A stretch of 33,449 bases of DNA, from the NCBI GenBank assembly GCA_037133915.1, contig JBAXND010000049.1:1-33449 (forward strand), given 5' to 3'. Position 1 is the stretch's first letter, and each line of letters opens with the position of its first letter. Under the pieces are notes generated by a model. It worked only from the letters and a program-made list of their open reading frames with translations. It did no database searches and had not been told where the DNA came from. Below, one piece after another: positions 26,551-33,370 of this stretch. Source of the DNA: Bacteroidota bacterium (GTDB lineage Bacteria; Bacteroidota; Bacteroidia; Bacteroidales; CAIWKO01). The position numbers and the translations under genes are program-made.

Positions 26551-27186
26551 TTAAATTTTATATCCGCCTATTTTGTCCGCGTACAATGATTTCCAATGTT
26601 TAGTCGTCTTTTTAATTTGCTTGTCGAGCTTAATTTTAACTTCTTTTAATAATACATCTTTGCTTTTCCCTGCTACGAATTTCGCATTATATTTCTTTTC
26701 AACTGCATCTATATATACACTTAATTCTTTTTTTTCAAAGTCATTTTTGGGGGACGAGAATAGAAATTCTATTCCTCTGTTTTCTTTTGATTGACTCCCT
26801 GCCTCAATATAGATTTCTGATTTTGTCAATAACAACTTGCCTGTCGGGTCAACTGTATAAATTTGTTTTCTGGCTCCATAAGGTGAAGCAGGTGCGTCAC
26901 CTGCATGTGTCCAGTAGGAATAAAAAATTATTGTTGAGTCCACAATATCATAACATCCAAGTTCTACGGATTCACTATTACAGTCTCCGATTATTTCATT
27001 AATTGTATGGGTTAATAATTTTGTTTTATCACGCAATACTTCAACTCTTATTATTGAATCTCCATTTTCATTGTATTCTGAAATATTATTGAAAGAAAAA
27101 TTATAATTGTTTATAGTGACAGTTTTATTCTGCCCATATGCAATGAGTGTCAAAAGTGAAAAAATGATTACCAATTTATTCTTCAT
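26551..27186 (-). CDS. Secreted protein of unknown function
   Basis: This 211-residue protein begins with a typical signal peptide (MKNKLVIIFSLLTLIAYGQ). The mature part is mixed alpha/beta with a lysine-rich C-terminal helix and no cysteine pattern, lipobox or known catalytic motif that I recognise. No C-terminal T9SS domain is seen, so it is probably periplasmic. Codon use is A+T-rich like its neighbours. An imperfect inverted-repeat element lies just upstream of its start. Function unknown. Confidence 0.75.
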   Translation of the reverse strand: MKNKLVIIFSLLTLIAYGQNKTVTINNYNFSFNNISEYNENGDSIIRVEVLRDKTKLLTHTINEIIGDCNSESVELGCYDIVDSTIIFYSYWTHAGDAPASPYGARKQIYTVDPTGKLLLTKSEIYIEAGSQSKENRGIEFLFSSPKNDFEKKELSVYIDAVEKKYNAKFVAGKSKDVLLKEVKIKLDKQIKKTTKHWKSLYADKIGGYKI

Positions 27187-27205
27187 ATGTGCAGTATTTA
27201 TGCTT

Positions 27206-27344
27206 GCCGCAGAACGTTTGGCGCCATGAGCAGTGGCGGGTTTTGAAGCGCTTCACTATCAAACTATACCAAAACTTGATGCGGGATTGAAAGCTAAATA
27301 GCCGTATAAACCCCGCCATTGCTTATGAGAGCATGTTGGCGGCT
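27206..27344. repeat. 139-bp imperfect inverted-repeat element between genes
   Basis: The left arm (27206-27244, GCCGC...AACG...CATGAGCAGTGGCGGGTTTT) is complementary, with mismatches, to the right arm (27307-27344, ACCCCGCCATTGCTTATGAG...GTTGGCGGC). The best core is CATGAGCAGTGGCGGG against CCCCGCCATTGCTTATG. The centre is about 60 bases with no gene. It sits between two minus-strand genes and resembles attC-type recombination sites in layout, though the terminal boxes fit the RYYYAAC/GTTRRRY rule only loosely. Confidence 0.6.
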
Positions 27345-27392
27345 GACAATTTATTTGTCTTAAAGTTTTGTTATATCGTTTTCTAAGTCAAA

Positions 27393-27911
27393 TTAACCTT
27401 TCACTTTTTTTAATGCGTCAAGATAAATCTTTTTAATGCTGTTTTTTTCTTCTCGTTTGCAAATAGATTCAATTGCAGGAATTAAATCTATGTTTCGTGA
27501 TGTCTTTATTTTTATGATTTGTCCTAATGCGAATGCAGCGCTCCATCTCACAACTGTACCTGAATGCTCAGAATTAACAAGTAAATTTTTTATCGCTTCG
27601 TCTAATTTATCAGGATAAAGGTGTGCAATGTTCCCAACAACTTTTGCCGATTCCCATTTTATTCTCGGTGCTTTTTCTGTCAACGACTTTGCCACAAAGT
27701 CAAGGCAGATTAAAGAAGCAATCTCAGGATTACTTTTTGTAGCAAATTCCATTGAATCTATACAAGTCGCTTTAATTGGGTCTTTGGATGACTTTGAAAA
27801 ATCAATCAACACATCAACCTTTTTAGGATTATCTAAAATCCATTTGCTAAGCGTTTCTGTTTTTTCTTTTGGTTTTACGCTTTTGTCGTTTAGCAATTCT
27901 TGAAAGTCCAT
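27393..27911 (-). CDS. HEAT-repeat-like helical protein
   Basis: This 172-residue cytosolic protein is almost wholly helical. Helical pairs such as DPIKATCIDSMEFATKSNPE, RIKWESAKVVGNIAHLYPDK and VVRWSAAFALGQIIKIK match HEAT/PBS-lyase-type repeats, with the Arg/Trp-x-x-Ala-Ala pattern. Such proteins are usually scaffolds. No enzyme motif is visible. It lies between two inverted-repeat elements, as an isolated cassette-like gene, so partners are not evident. Confidence 0.72.
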   Translation of the reverse strand: MDFQELLNDKSVKPKEKTETLSKWILDNPKKVDVLIDFSKSSKDPIKATCIDSMEFATKSNPEIASLICLDFVAKSLTEKAPRIKWESAKVVGNIAHLYPDKLDEAIKNLLVNSEHSGTVVRWSAAFALGQIIKIKTSRNIDLIPAIESICKREEKNSIKKIYLDALKKVKG

Positions 27912-27948
27912 GGTCTGAAATTATTTAATTGTACTTTTTTTTGCTTGC

Positions 27949-28074
27949 CGCTAACGTTCCCCGGGCTTGATTACCGTGCGGGCTCATTGGTTTGACGAAA
28001 AGATACAATGCCTTCATTTTGGGGTATCCCTTTCTTAAAATCACGAGCAGCATAATTTAAAGTCGCTGTTAGCG
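27949..28074. repeat. 126-bp element bounded by CGCTAAC / GTTAGCG
   Basis: CGCTAAC (27949-27955) and its exact complement GTTAGCG (28068-28074) frame a gene-free 126-base stretch. The interior has weaker complementarity and a GGG-GTAT-CCC mini-hairpin (28022-28030). The outer boxes fit the attC R''/R' rule (YAAC / GTTR) in part. It separates the HEAT and Fic genes. Confidence 0.5.
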
Positions 28075-28092
28075 TTTCGTTGTTTTTATCTT

Positions 28093-28974
28093 TTAATCAT
28101 TTTCTTCATAGTAATAGGAATAGTCAATCCCTTTCATAAACATTTCACGGTCAGTTATTTTGTTAGTGAGTGCATCATTCAATAGCGTTTTTAGAAAATT
28201 ACTTTTTGTTGGACTTAGCATCATTGCTTCCATATAGTCTCGTTTACTTATTTTACTCCAATCAACGCATTTTTTAATGTGTTTTTTTAGCATCAAATCC
28301 AACCATATTCGTGTACTTCTTCCGTTCCCTTCCATAAAGGGATGAGCGATGTTCATTTCAACATATTTGTTTATGATTTGGTCAAATGTACTTTCAGGCA
28401 TCGCTTCTATTTGCTTTAATGTGTCTCCTAAAAAGCGTGATACAGCAAATTGAAAACCTCCTTTTGATAGATTCTTTTGTCTGATTTGTCCGGCAAAATC
28501 ATACAGTCCTCCAAACAAATACGCATGAATTTGTTGTAAGCCTTTTGCTGTCCCAATTTCAATGCTTTCGATAAAGGAACTTTCAAATAAAGCATATGCT
28601 TTTATTTTACTTTTTCCGTCTATACTCTCATCACCGTAGGTGAACCATTCAATAAATCGGTTCGCTTTTTTTCCGGGAAACTCTTTACCCAATGCAATTA
28701 TGCCGTTGTAATCTAACATATCAGCAAAACGTCTTTTTCCGTCCGGAGCAAGAAATTTCAACTGGGTAGTGGCACTAACCACTTGACTATTTTCTTTCTT
28801 TAACTTTGATTTAAGGTATTTCCAATAATTGCGGTTTTTTGTATAGTCGTCTTGGTCGGTAAGCACTGCAACAATATCCAACACTGAAAACCACCATTTG
28901 GCACTTGCTTCATCCCATATAGCTCGTACTTCACGATCGTCGAAAAATCGTATGGATATTTTTGCATTACTCAT
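28093..28974 (-). CDS. Bro-N domain fused to a class III-like Fic AMPylase
   Basis: This 293-residue protein joins two domains. Residues ~5-112 (VRAIWDEASAKWWFSVLDIV, YWKYLKSKLK, RRFADMLDYNGIIAL) resemble Bro-N/RhuM-type DNA-binding domains. Residues ~145-293 are a Fic domain with the catalytic motif HPFMEGNGRSTR (211-222, His211), which transfers AMP (sometimes other nucleotides) from a donor to a hydroxyl on a target protein. The C-terminal SYYYEE (286-291) matches the place and form of the inhibitory (S/T)xxxE motif of class III Fic proteins such as Neisseria meningitidis Fic, with Glu290 as the likely gate. Usual class III proteins are about 190-200 residues, so the Bro-N fusion is the odd part. 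It may be a self-regulating stress or defence factor. No antitoxin gene is adjacent. Confidence 0.88.
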   Translation of the reverse strand: MSNAKISIRFFDDREVRAIWDEASAKWWFSVLDIVAVLTDQDDYTKNRNYWKYLKSKLKKENSQVVSATTQLKFLAPDGKRRFADMLDYNGIIALGKEFPGKKANRFIEWFTYGDESIDGKSKIKAYALFESSFIESIEIGTAKGLQQIHAYLFGGLYDFAGQIRQKNLSKGGFQFAVSRFLGDTLKQIEAMPESTFDQIINKYVEMNIAHPFMEGNGRSTRIWLDLMLKKHIKKCVDWSKISKRDYMEAMMLSPTKSNFLKTLLNDALTNKITDREMFMKGIDYSYYYEEND

Positions 28975-29061
28975 AATAAAATTCTACTATTTAGTTGTTA
29001 TTTTCAAAGTTATGATAATTTTCTTCTTAGATTAAATGACTGCAGGCATTTTTACAATGAA

Positions 29062-29200
29062 CGCTAACGTGCCGGCTACTGCTTTTCGGTGGCGACTTTA
29101 CTCACTGCCGTTTCCATGAAGCACAACCGTTTATATTTATTACTTTTATGTCCTACGAGCCACAGTTTTGCCACTGAAAGCAGAAGCCTGTTATATGCCG
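29062..29200. repeat. 139-bp imperfect inverted-repeat element
   Basis: CTGCTTTTCGGTGGC (29079-29093) is complementary to GCCACTGAAAGCAG (29170-29183) with one bulge and one mismatch. Pairing continues weakly outward to TAAC (29065) and GTTA (29190). The left end has CGCTAAC (29062-29068) as in the 27949 element. No gene lies inside. The position between two minus-strand genes is the same as for the other two elements. Confidence 0.6.
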
Positions 29201-29231
29201 CTATTATACTAATTAATCTTGTTAAATTCGT

Positions 29232-29711
29232 TCAAATTCCAGGTAATCTAATTGATATTCGATGTCTGCCAATGTCACTAAGCTCGTCTCCGCCAATATT
29301 TATACTATAACCATACGAAATTCTCACATAAGCCAAGAGGACTAATCCAATTTCTGGTGTTAGTCTATGGTCAATGACATTATTTATTTTGCATCTAGAA
29401 TAAACTAGTGAGATGTCAGCACCGTGCAACTGTTTAGAAAAGGAAAAATAGTATTTCATAGAAATAAAAGGCGAAACATAATTGGTCTTATGTAACCAAA
29501 ATAAGTCTAGTCCCATTGGAACACTGATCATCATATGTCTACGTCCACCGCTGTTTGTCATATTAAAAGTTGCGCCTAGTTCTAAATTGTGGTGTTTTTG
29601 CCACACATACCCAACAATCGGAGTCGGATACCATACGCTCCATTTTACTTGAGAGAAAGTAATTGTCGAAATGGTAGAAAAAAATATTATTAATAGTAAT
29701 CTCTTTCTCAT
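29232..29711 (-). CDS. Predicted exported beta-rich protein of unknown function
   Basis: This 159-residue protein starts MRKRLLLIIFFSTISTITFSQ, a good signal peptide. The mature part alternates aromatic and polar residues (YPTPIVGYVWQKHHNLELGA, SPFISMKYYFSF, ISYGYSINIG), like a small outer-membrane barrel. An upstream in-frame ATG at 29750 would put 13 residues before the signal, so I prefer 29711. No family recognised. It is preceded by the first copy of the long direct repeat. Confidence 0.7.
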   Translation of the reverse strand: MRKRLLLIIFFSTISTITFSQVKWSVWYPTPIVGYVWQKHHNLELGATFNMTNSGGRRHMMISVPMGLDLFWLHKTNYVSPFISMKYYFSFSKQLHGADISLVYSRCKINNVIDHRLTPEIGLVLLAYVRISYGYSINIGGDELSDIGRHRISIRLPGI

Positions 29712-29753
29712 TTTTTCAATAGCTTGCACATAACTTTTTATTACTCCCACATT

Positions 29754-29910
29754 ATCTTCCAGACACCTTCAATTCTGGGCCTATTGGTCCGATTCCAGCT
29801 TCCCATTTCAACATATCCCAACCCCAAATATAAGATAATATTATATCCAATCCCATTGGTTTTGTTATTATTTTACCTGTGTTATGTGGCAAAACTGTTT
29901 ATTCGTTCCT
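29754..29910 (-). repeat. Long direct repeat, copy 1
   Basis: About 160 bases starting ATCTTCC match 32929-33090 at roughly 85% identity over the first 120 bases and more weakly after. Shared blocks include GACACCTTCAATTCTGGG and CCAAATATAAGATAATAT. The minus strand contains a 34-codon frame (29752-29856, MGLDIILSYIWGWDMLKWEA onwards). Copy 2 has the same frame with a six-base deletion. The copy lies 43 bases upstream of the 29232-29711 gene start. Confidence 0.8.
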
Positions 29911-30098
29911 CGCTATAATTGATATCACAGCAAATAGCTGTTTGCGGGCTTATAACCTATCACGCAAAGCTTGTGGCAGCCTTCGGCCGTCGACTCCGTT
30001 AACCCGTCGGACCGAAACACCTATGCAAATTATGGGGGGCATATCCGTGAGCTTATTTTCTTGCTGACCGTTTAATCGATTGGCCTAAAGAAATATTT
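29911..30098. other. Gene-free stretch
   Basis: No gene supported. It contains the small hairpin GCAAATAGCTGTTTGC (29930-29945) and a G+C-rich patch (about 29960-30040) with GTCGAC and GTTAAC palindromes. A plus-strand open frame here has no recognisable protein features. Confidence 0.3.
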
Positions 30099-30396
30099 TT
30101 ATAAAAAGGTCAATCCAATTCTTCGGTTAAGACCTCTCTCGAAGATTCTGATCAGAGTGGATAGTTGTATATTTCCACGTCCATTTTCAATTTTGGAAAT
30201 ATCTTTTCTTTGTTCCTGATTTTTCAGCCAATTGTTCTTGGGTCATTTTTGATGCTTTTCTTGCTTCTTTAAGCATTTCACTCACAATGAACATTTGTGC
30301 TCCTTCTTCATACTTATTCCGGTTCTCAGTTCCGATTTTTCCGTGCTCAACTTCTAACAATTCGTCAAAAGTCTTAACTCCTTTATATTTATTCAT
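30099..30396 (-). pseudogene. XRE-family HTH regulator interrupted by a frameshift
   Basis: The intact frame reads 69 codons (MNKYKGVKTFDELLEVEHGK ... MTQEQLAEKSGTKK) and then leaves the family at a stop at 30187. Shifting by one base at the short A-run (plus-strand TTT, 30209-30211) restores RKDISKIENGRGNIQLSTLI to a stop at 30099. The rebuilt product is 98 residues, the usual size of HigA-type antitoxins with an N-terminal extension. The cause may be a real one-base insertion, an assembly error or programmed slippage. No toxin gene is next to it. The upstream DNA is an aldo/keto-reductase remnant. Confidence 0.75.
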
Positions 30397-30413
30397 GGTC
30401 AGTGTTTGTTAAG

Positions 30414-30530
30414 TTCAAATTTTATAGTTCCCGGTATTGGTACAATTCATGGTTTTTGTGCAAGAAGCCGGGCAAGAGCAATCTGCGCCGGCGTGGCATT
30501 TTTCTTCTTCGCAATAGTTGAATGATCTGT
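30414..30530 (-). pseudogene. Aldo/keto reductase C-terminal remnant
   Basis: A 39-codon stretch reads DHSTIAKKKNATPAQIALAR, then LLAQKP, an in-frame TGA (30447-30449) and IVPIPGTIKFE. This is the conserved C-terminal region of NADPH-dependent aldo/keto reductases, where the TGA position is Trp (usually KPWIVPIPGT). The rest of the roughly 320-residue protein is missing on both sides. It is a gene fragment, not a functional gene. Confidence 0.75.
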
Positions 30531-30585
30531 TTATCAATTCAGGTTTTTTATAAGCTGCAAATTTTAAAAAGCGCTGTCTCTTACA

Positions 30586-30605
30586 GCCTGTTGTTTACAG
30601 CAGGC
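30586..30605 (-). terminator. Hairpin after the methyltransferase gene
   Basis: GCCTGTTG / CAGCAGGC forms an eight-base-pair stem (one T-G pair) with a four-base loop, six bases after the 30612 stop in the minus direction. A TTTTT tract follows about 15 bases later on the minus strand, so it could terminate the operon. Confidence 0.5.
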
Positions 30606-30611
30606 CTTTGG

Positions 30612-31244
30612 CTAATATTCCGTATTGTATTTCCTGAAACTGCAGAAAATAAAATTCTGTATAGTGTCAAAGGGCGTTTTATGGTCAACGCTGATACACT
30701 TTATTTTCTCAAAGAATTTTTTAAGACGGTCAGACATTGAACCTTCAGAGTATTGTTTGATATCAATACCGCTGCATTTCTTCGGACCCTGCTCTGAAAA
30801 CGTACCGATAACTAAAATTCCTTTTGGTTTGATATGCTTATTGACGGTGTCGAGATAGCGTTCAATTTCTTGCTCGTTTGTCAGGAAATGAAAGGTCGCA
30901 CGGTCGTGCCAGAAGTCAAATTGTTCTGTCGGGATGAAAGAGGCGGCGTCCGCAATAATCCATGTTACCTGCGAGGCACGGCTGCCAAGTCTTTGTTTCG
31001 CGCGCTTGATGGCAACCTCTGAAATGTCGAGTACGGTGATGTTTCGGTAGCCCAGGTCAAGCAGGGTGTCAGCGAATAAGCTGTCGCCGCCGCCCACGTC
31101 TATTATTTTTGCTGATTCGGGAATATTGTATTGTTTTATAAAGTCAAGGGAAACGGTAGGTACAGGCTGATACCAGCTTACTTCATTCAGCTGTTTGCTT
31201 TGGTATATTTTGTCCCAGTGTTTCTTACGGTCAGATGATTCCAT
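30612..31244 (-). CDS. SAM-dependent class I methyltransferase
   Basis: This 210-residue cytosolic protein has motif I as IIDVGGGDS (47-55), the acidic residue D73 after the second strand (VLDIS), and FDFWHDRATFHFL as post-motif II. It resembles the TPMT/TehB-like group, small Rossmann methyltransferases whose acceptors include thiols, metalloids or small molecules. The opening MESSDRKKHWDKIYQSKQLN is typical of that group. It begins nine bases after the DsrE-family gene, so it is in the same operon, and a hairpin follows. Substrate unknown. Confidence 0.88.
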   Translation of the reverse strand: MESSDRKKHWDKIYQSKQLNEVSWYQPVPTVSLDFIKQYNIPESAKIIDVGGGDSLFADTLLDLGYRNITVLDISEVAIKRAKQRLGSRASQVTWIIADAASFIPTEQFDFWHDRATFHFLTNEQEIERYLDTVNKHIKPKGILVIGTFSEQGPKKCSGIDIKQYSEGSMSDRLKKFFEKIKCISVDHKTPFDTIQNFIFCSFRKYNTEY

Positions 31245-31253
31245 AATCCATCT

Positions 31254-31685
31254 TTAAAAAGTTAATACAATTTTATTTTTGCGGATAATGGAGTACAGGT
31301 CTGCCATAGAGGCGAATTTGCAGAACTGAGGAGTCATATTATTTCTGCTTTTTAAACAGGTCCCGCAGCCTGAAATTGACCCACCGTCCAAAAACAGATT
31401 CGTTTGTTTTAAAATTGCAGTGTCCGATGCTGCCAAATTGTCCAATTCAACACCTTTTCCCAGCAAGAAGATACTGACCGTGTCGCCCTGCTTCTTTGAG
31501 AAATTTGCAAAGCGAAGCGCGTTATAAACAGTTTCTGCATCGTTTGTGGAAATTACAATACCGATACTTGTCGAAGTAGTTGCAAGTGCAGTGCCACTGC
31601 CACACTGTGCAAAAACACGAATCGAAAATAAACTAATTAAAATATACGCAACCAGAAATGCTTTCATCATTTTATATTTTTTCAT
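31254..31685 (-). CDS. Exported DsrE-family protein
   Basis: This 143-residue protein has a signal-like hydrophobic N-terminus (to about residue 26, SIRVFAQ) followed by a DsrE/DsrF-like fold: IGIVISTNDAETVYNALRFA, DTVSIFLLGKGVE and SGCGTCLKSRNN. Cys107, Cys110 and Cys122 are candidates for sulfur or thiol chemistry; DsrE proteins transfer persulfide sulfur. Exported versions are less usual. Met at residue 7 (31667) is a possible alternative start. It lies one base after the T9SS-protein stop, so the genes are co-transcribed. Confidence 0.82.
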   Translation of the reverse strand: MKKYKMMKAFLVAYILISLFSIRVFAQCGSGTALATTSTSIGIVISTNDAETVYNALRFANFSKKQGDTVSIFLLGKGVELDNLAASDTAILKQTNLFLDGGSISGCGTCLKSRNNMTPQFCKFASMADLYSIIRKNKIVLTF

Positions 31686-31686
31686 G

Positions 31687-32895
31687 TTATTCTTTTATTA
31701 TCTTTTTTTGTGCTGTCCAGGTCGCGGCTGAAGCTTTAATTATATACATGCCTGCCGGCAACGAACGAATATCAATTTCGGAAGTTGAACTGAGCAATTC
31801 ATTTTTTAGCACAAGCTCACCAACAATATTGAATATTGATAACGTTAAATTTTGTTTGTGAACACATTCAACAGAAATGTAGTCCGTTGCCGGATTAGGG
31901 AAAATGCTTATTTCTGATGGGTTGGAAGATTTAAGAGTTTCTACTCCCAACCCGCCAGTTGTCGTACTATAAATATAACCGGAAGGCCAAAAGTGTCCGG
32001 CATTCCTTCCCAAAACCCAGCCATTTGAAGGGTCGGAAAATGAAAATTGCGCTACTAATTTACCCGGGATTGAATCAAGAAATGACCACGTTGAACCGTT
32101 ATAACCATTTATTTCATAATATCCATCGGAAGCCCAACCCAAATGATTATTAAACATATAGATTGCATTGACACCGTATGTATTATGCCCTGGACTTATA
32201 TACTCTGTATGCCAGCCGTTGCCATCATATTTGAAAATAATGCTCTGGTAGGTAGTAATATCAAGACCGCCGGCCCAACCATGGTTTTGGTCTGAAAAAC
32301 AAATAGCGTACAAATATACATTCGGGAGTGCCGTATCAATAATCCATTGACCGGATGAAAATTTGAAGATATATGATGTGTCTCTGGCTGGTTGATAAAA
32401 AGTCGTAATACCGGTTATCCATGCAGTATTCTGGTCACTGGCAGAAATTGAAGTATAGTAAAGGTTGGGAATATATGCCGGCAAAGAAATCGTATGCATT
32501 GACCAGATTCCATTTTGATATTGATAAGTTGTATCAGGACTCAATAGCCAGCCATTATCTGTATCGAAGAAATCACAGTATAAAATCCAATGCCTGCCCG
32601 AATATTTTTTTGTCCATACTGAACCATTATACCAGTACAGACTGTCTTGTAACCCAAAAACCCACCCATCATTGGGGGAAGTGAAAGCACAAGTTTGAGC
32701 CATGAAGGCGGAGTCTTGTATTACAGTTGTCCAGTTTGTTCCGTCCCAATGTCTGAAGGTGCTTGCAAACGACCAGCCATCATTAGGTTGCACAAGCCAT
32801 ACAGCAGCGAATACTCCTGAATCAATGGCAGTCCACTGTGCGAATGAAACTTTGGAAACAATCAAAAACAAAATCAGGATAATTGTCTTTTTCAT
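31687..32895 (-). CDS. Secreted NDGW-repeat protein with T9SS type A sorting domain
   Basis: This 402-residue protein has a signal peptide (MKKTIILILFLIVSKVSFAQ). The central ~280 residues carry at least seven diverged units centred on N/D-x-G-W (PNDGWSFAS, PNDGWVFGL, TDNGWLLSP, DQNTAWITG, DQNHGWAGG, NHLGWASDG, PSNGWVLGR), which should form a beta-propeller. The C-terminal ~75 residues (SIFPNPATDYISVEC ... LPAGMYIIKAS ... KKIIKE) are a Por/T9SS type A domain. Export to the surface is expected. It heads a three-gene operon with an exported DsrE-like protein and a methyltransferase. Ligand unknown. Confidence 0.93.
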   Translation of the reverse strand: MKKTIILILFLIVSKVSFAQWTAIDSGVFAAVWLVQPNDGWSFASTFRHWDGTNWTTVIQDSAFMAQTCAFTSPNDGWVFGLQDSLYWYNGSVWTKKYSGRHWILYCDFFDTDNGWLLSPDTTYQYQNGIWSMHTISLPAYIPNLYYTSISASDQNTAWITGITTFYQPARDTSYIFKFSSGQWIIDTALPNVYLYAICFSDQNHGWAGGLDITTYQSIIFKYDGNGWHTEYISPGHNTYGVNAIYMFNNHLGWASDGYYEINGYNGSTWSFLDSIPGKLVAQFSFSDPSNGWVLGRNAGHFWPSGYIYSTTTGGLGVETLKSSNPSEISIFPNPATDYISVECVHKQNLTLSIFNIVGELVLKNELLSSTSEIDIRSLPAGMYIIKASAATWTAQKKIIKE

Positions 32896-32928
32896 GAGTT
32901 TCGGGTATTACATGTAGTTTGCTTAAAA

Positions 32929-33095
32929 ATCTTCCGGACACCTTCAATTCTGGGTCTGTTGCTCCGATTCCAGCTTCACATTTCAACATATTCCAACCCC
33001 AAATATAAGATAATATCAAACCCATTCCAATTGATTCTGTTATTATTTAACATTGGGGCAATGGCGAAACTATTAATTGCTACCTTATTGCAACT
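32929..33095 (-). repeat. Long direct repeat, copy 2
   Basis: Match to the 29754 copy, in the same orientation and also just upstream (33 bases) of a minus-strand start. On the minus strand it reads MGLILSYIWGWNMLKCEA, with the in-frame deletion relative to copy 1, and then runs on without the stop present in copy 1. Confidence 0.8.
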
Positions 33096-33161
33096 AATAC
33101 CGCATCAATTTGCATTTTACACACGAAATTTCACAATCCCCGTCGGCACAATGGGAAGTCA

Positions 33162-33224
33162 CTTCGGTACTTTGGGAACTTGCTTCGGTACTTTGGGAAC
33201 TTGCTTCGGTACTTTGGGAACCGG
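33162..33224. repeat. 21-bp tandem repeat, three units
   Basis: CTTCGGTACTTTGGGAACTTG occurs at 33162, 33183 and 33204, the last ending GGAACCGG. The first two units are identical. A plus-strand open frame through it would read LGTCFGT repeats, but the frame has no other sign of being a gene. Confidence 0.9.
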
Positions 33225-33251
33225 CATCGGTATCGGGTAAATTGACTAATT

Positions 33252-33370
33252 GACTCCCGACTCACGACTCACGACTCACGACTCCCAACTCACGACTCAC
33301 GACTCCCAACTCCCAACTCACGACTCTCGACTCCCGACTTACGACTCACGACTTACGACTCACGACTCCC
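33252..33370. repeat. Heptanucleotide satellite, 17 units of GACTCMC
   Basis: Seventeen consecutive seven-base units (GACTCCC, GACTCAC, AACTCAC, GACTTAC, GACTCTC variants) run without any indel. It follows the 21-bp repeat. Seven is not a multiple of three, so it is not part of a conserved reading frame. No gene is seen from 33096 to the window end. Confidence 0.95.

Noticed and set aside
29879..30067. 62-residue plus-strand frame
   Set aside because: No recognisable protein features. It crosses palindromic intergenic DNA.
32959..33240. 93-residue plus-strand frame ending in LGTCFGT repeats
   Set aside because: It covers the direct repeat and the 21-bp repeat only. No signal, domain or promoter is seen.
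33252..33370. CRISPR or coding repeat
   Set aside because: Seven-base units with no spacers and no frame.
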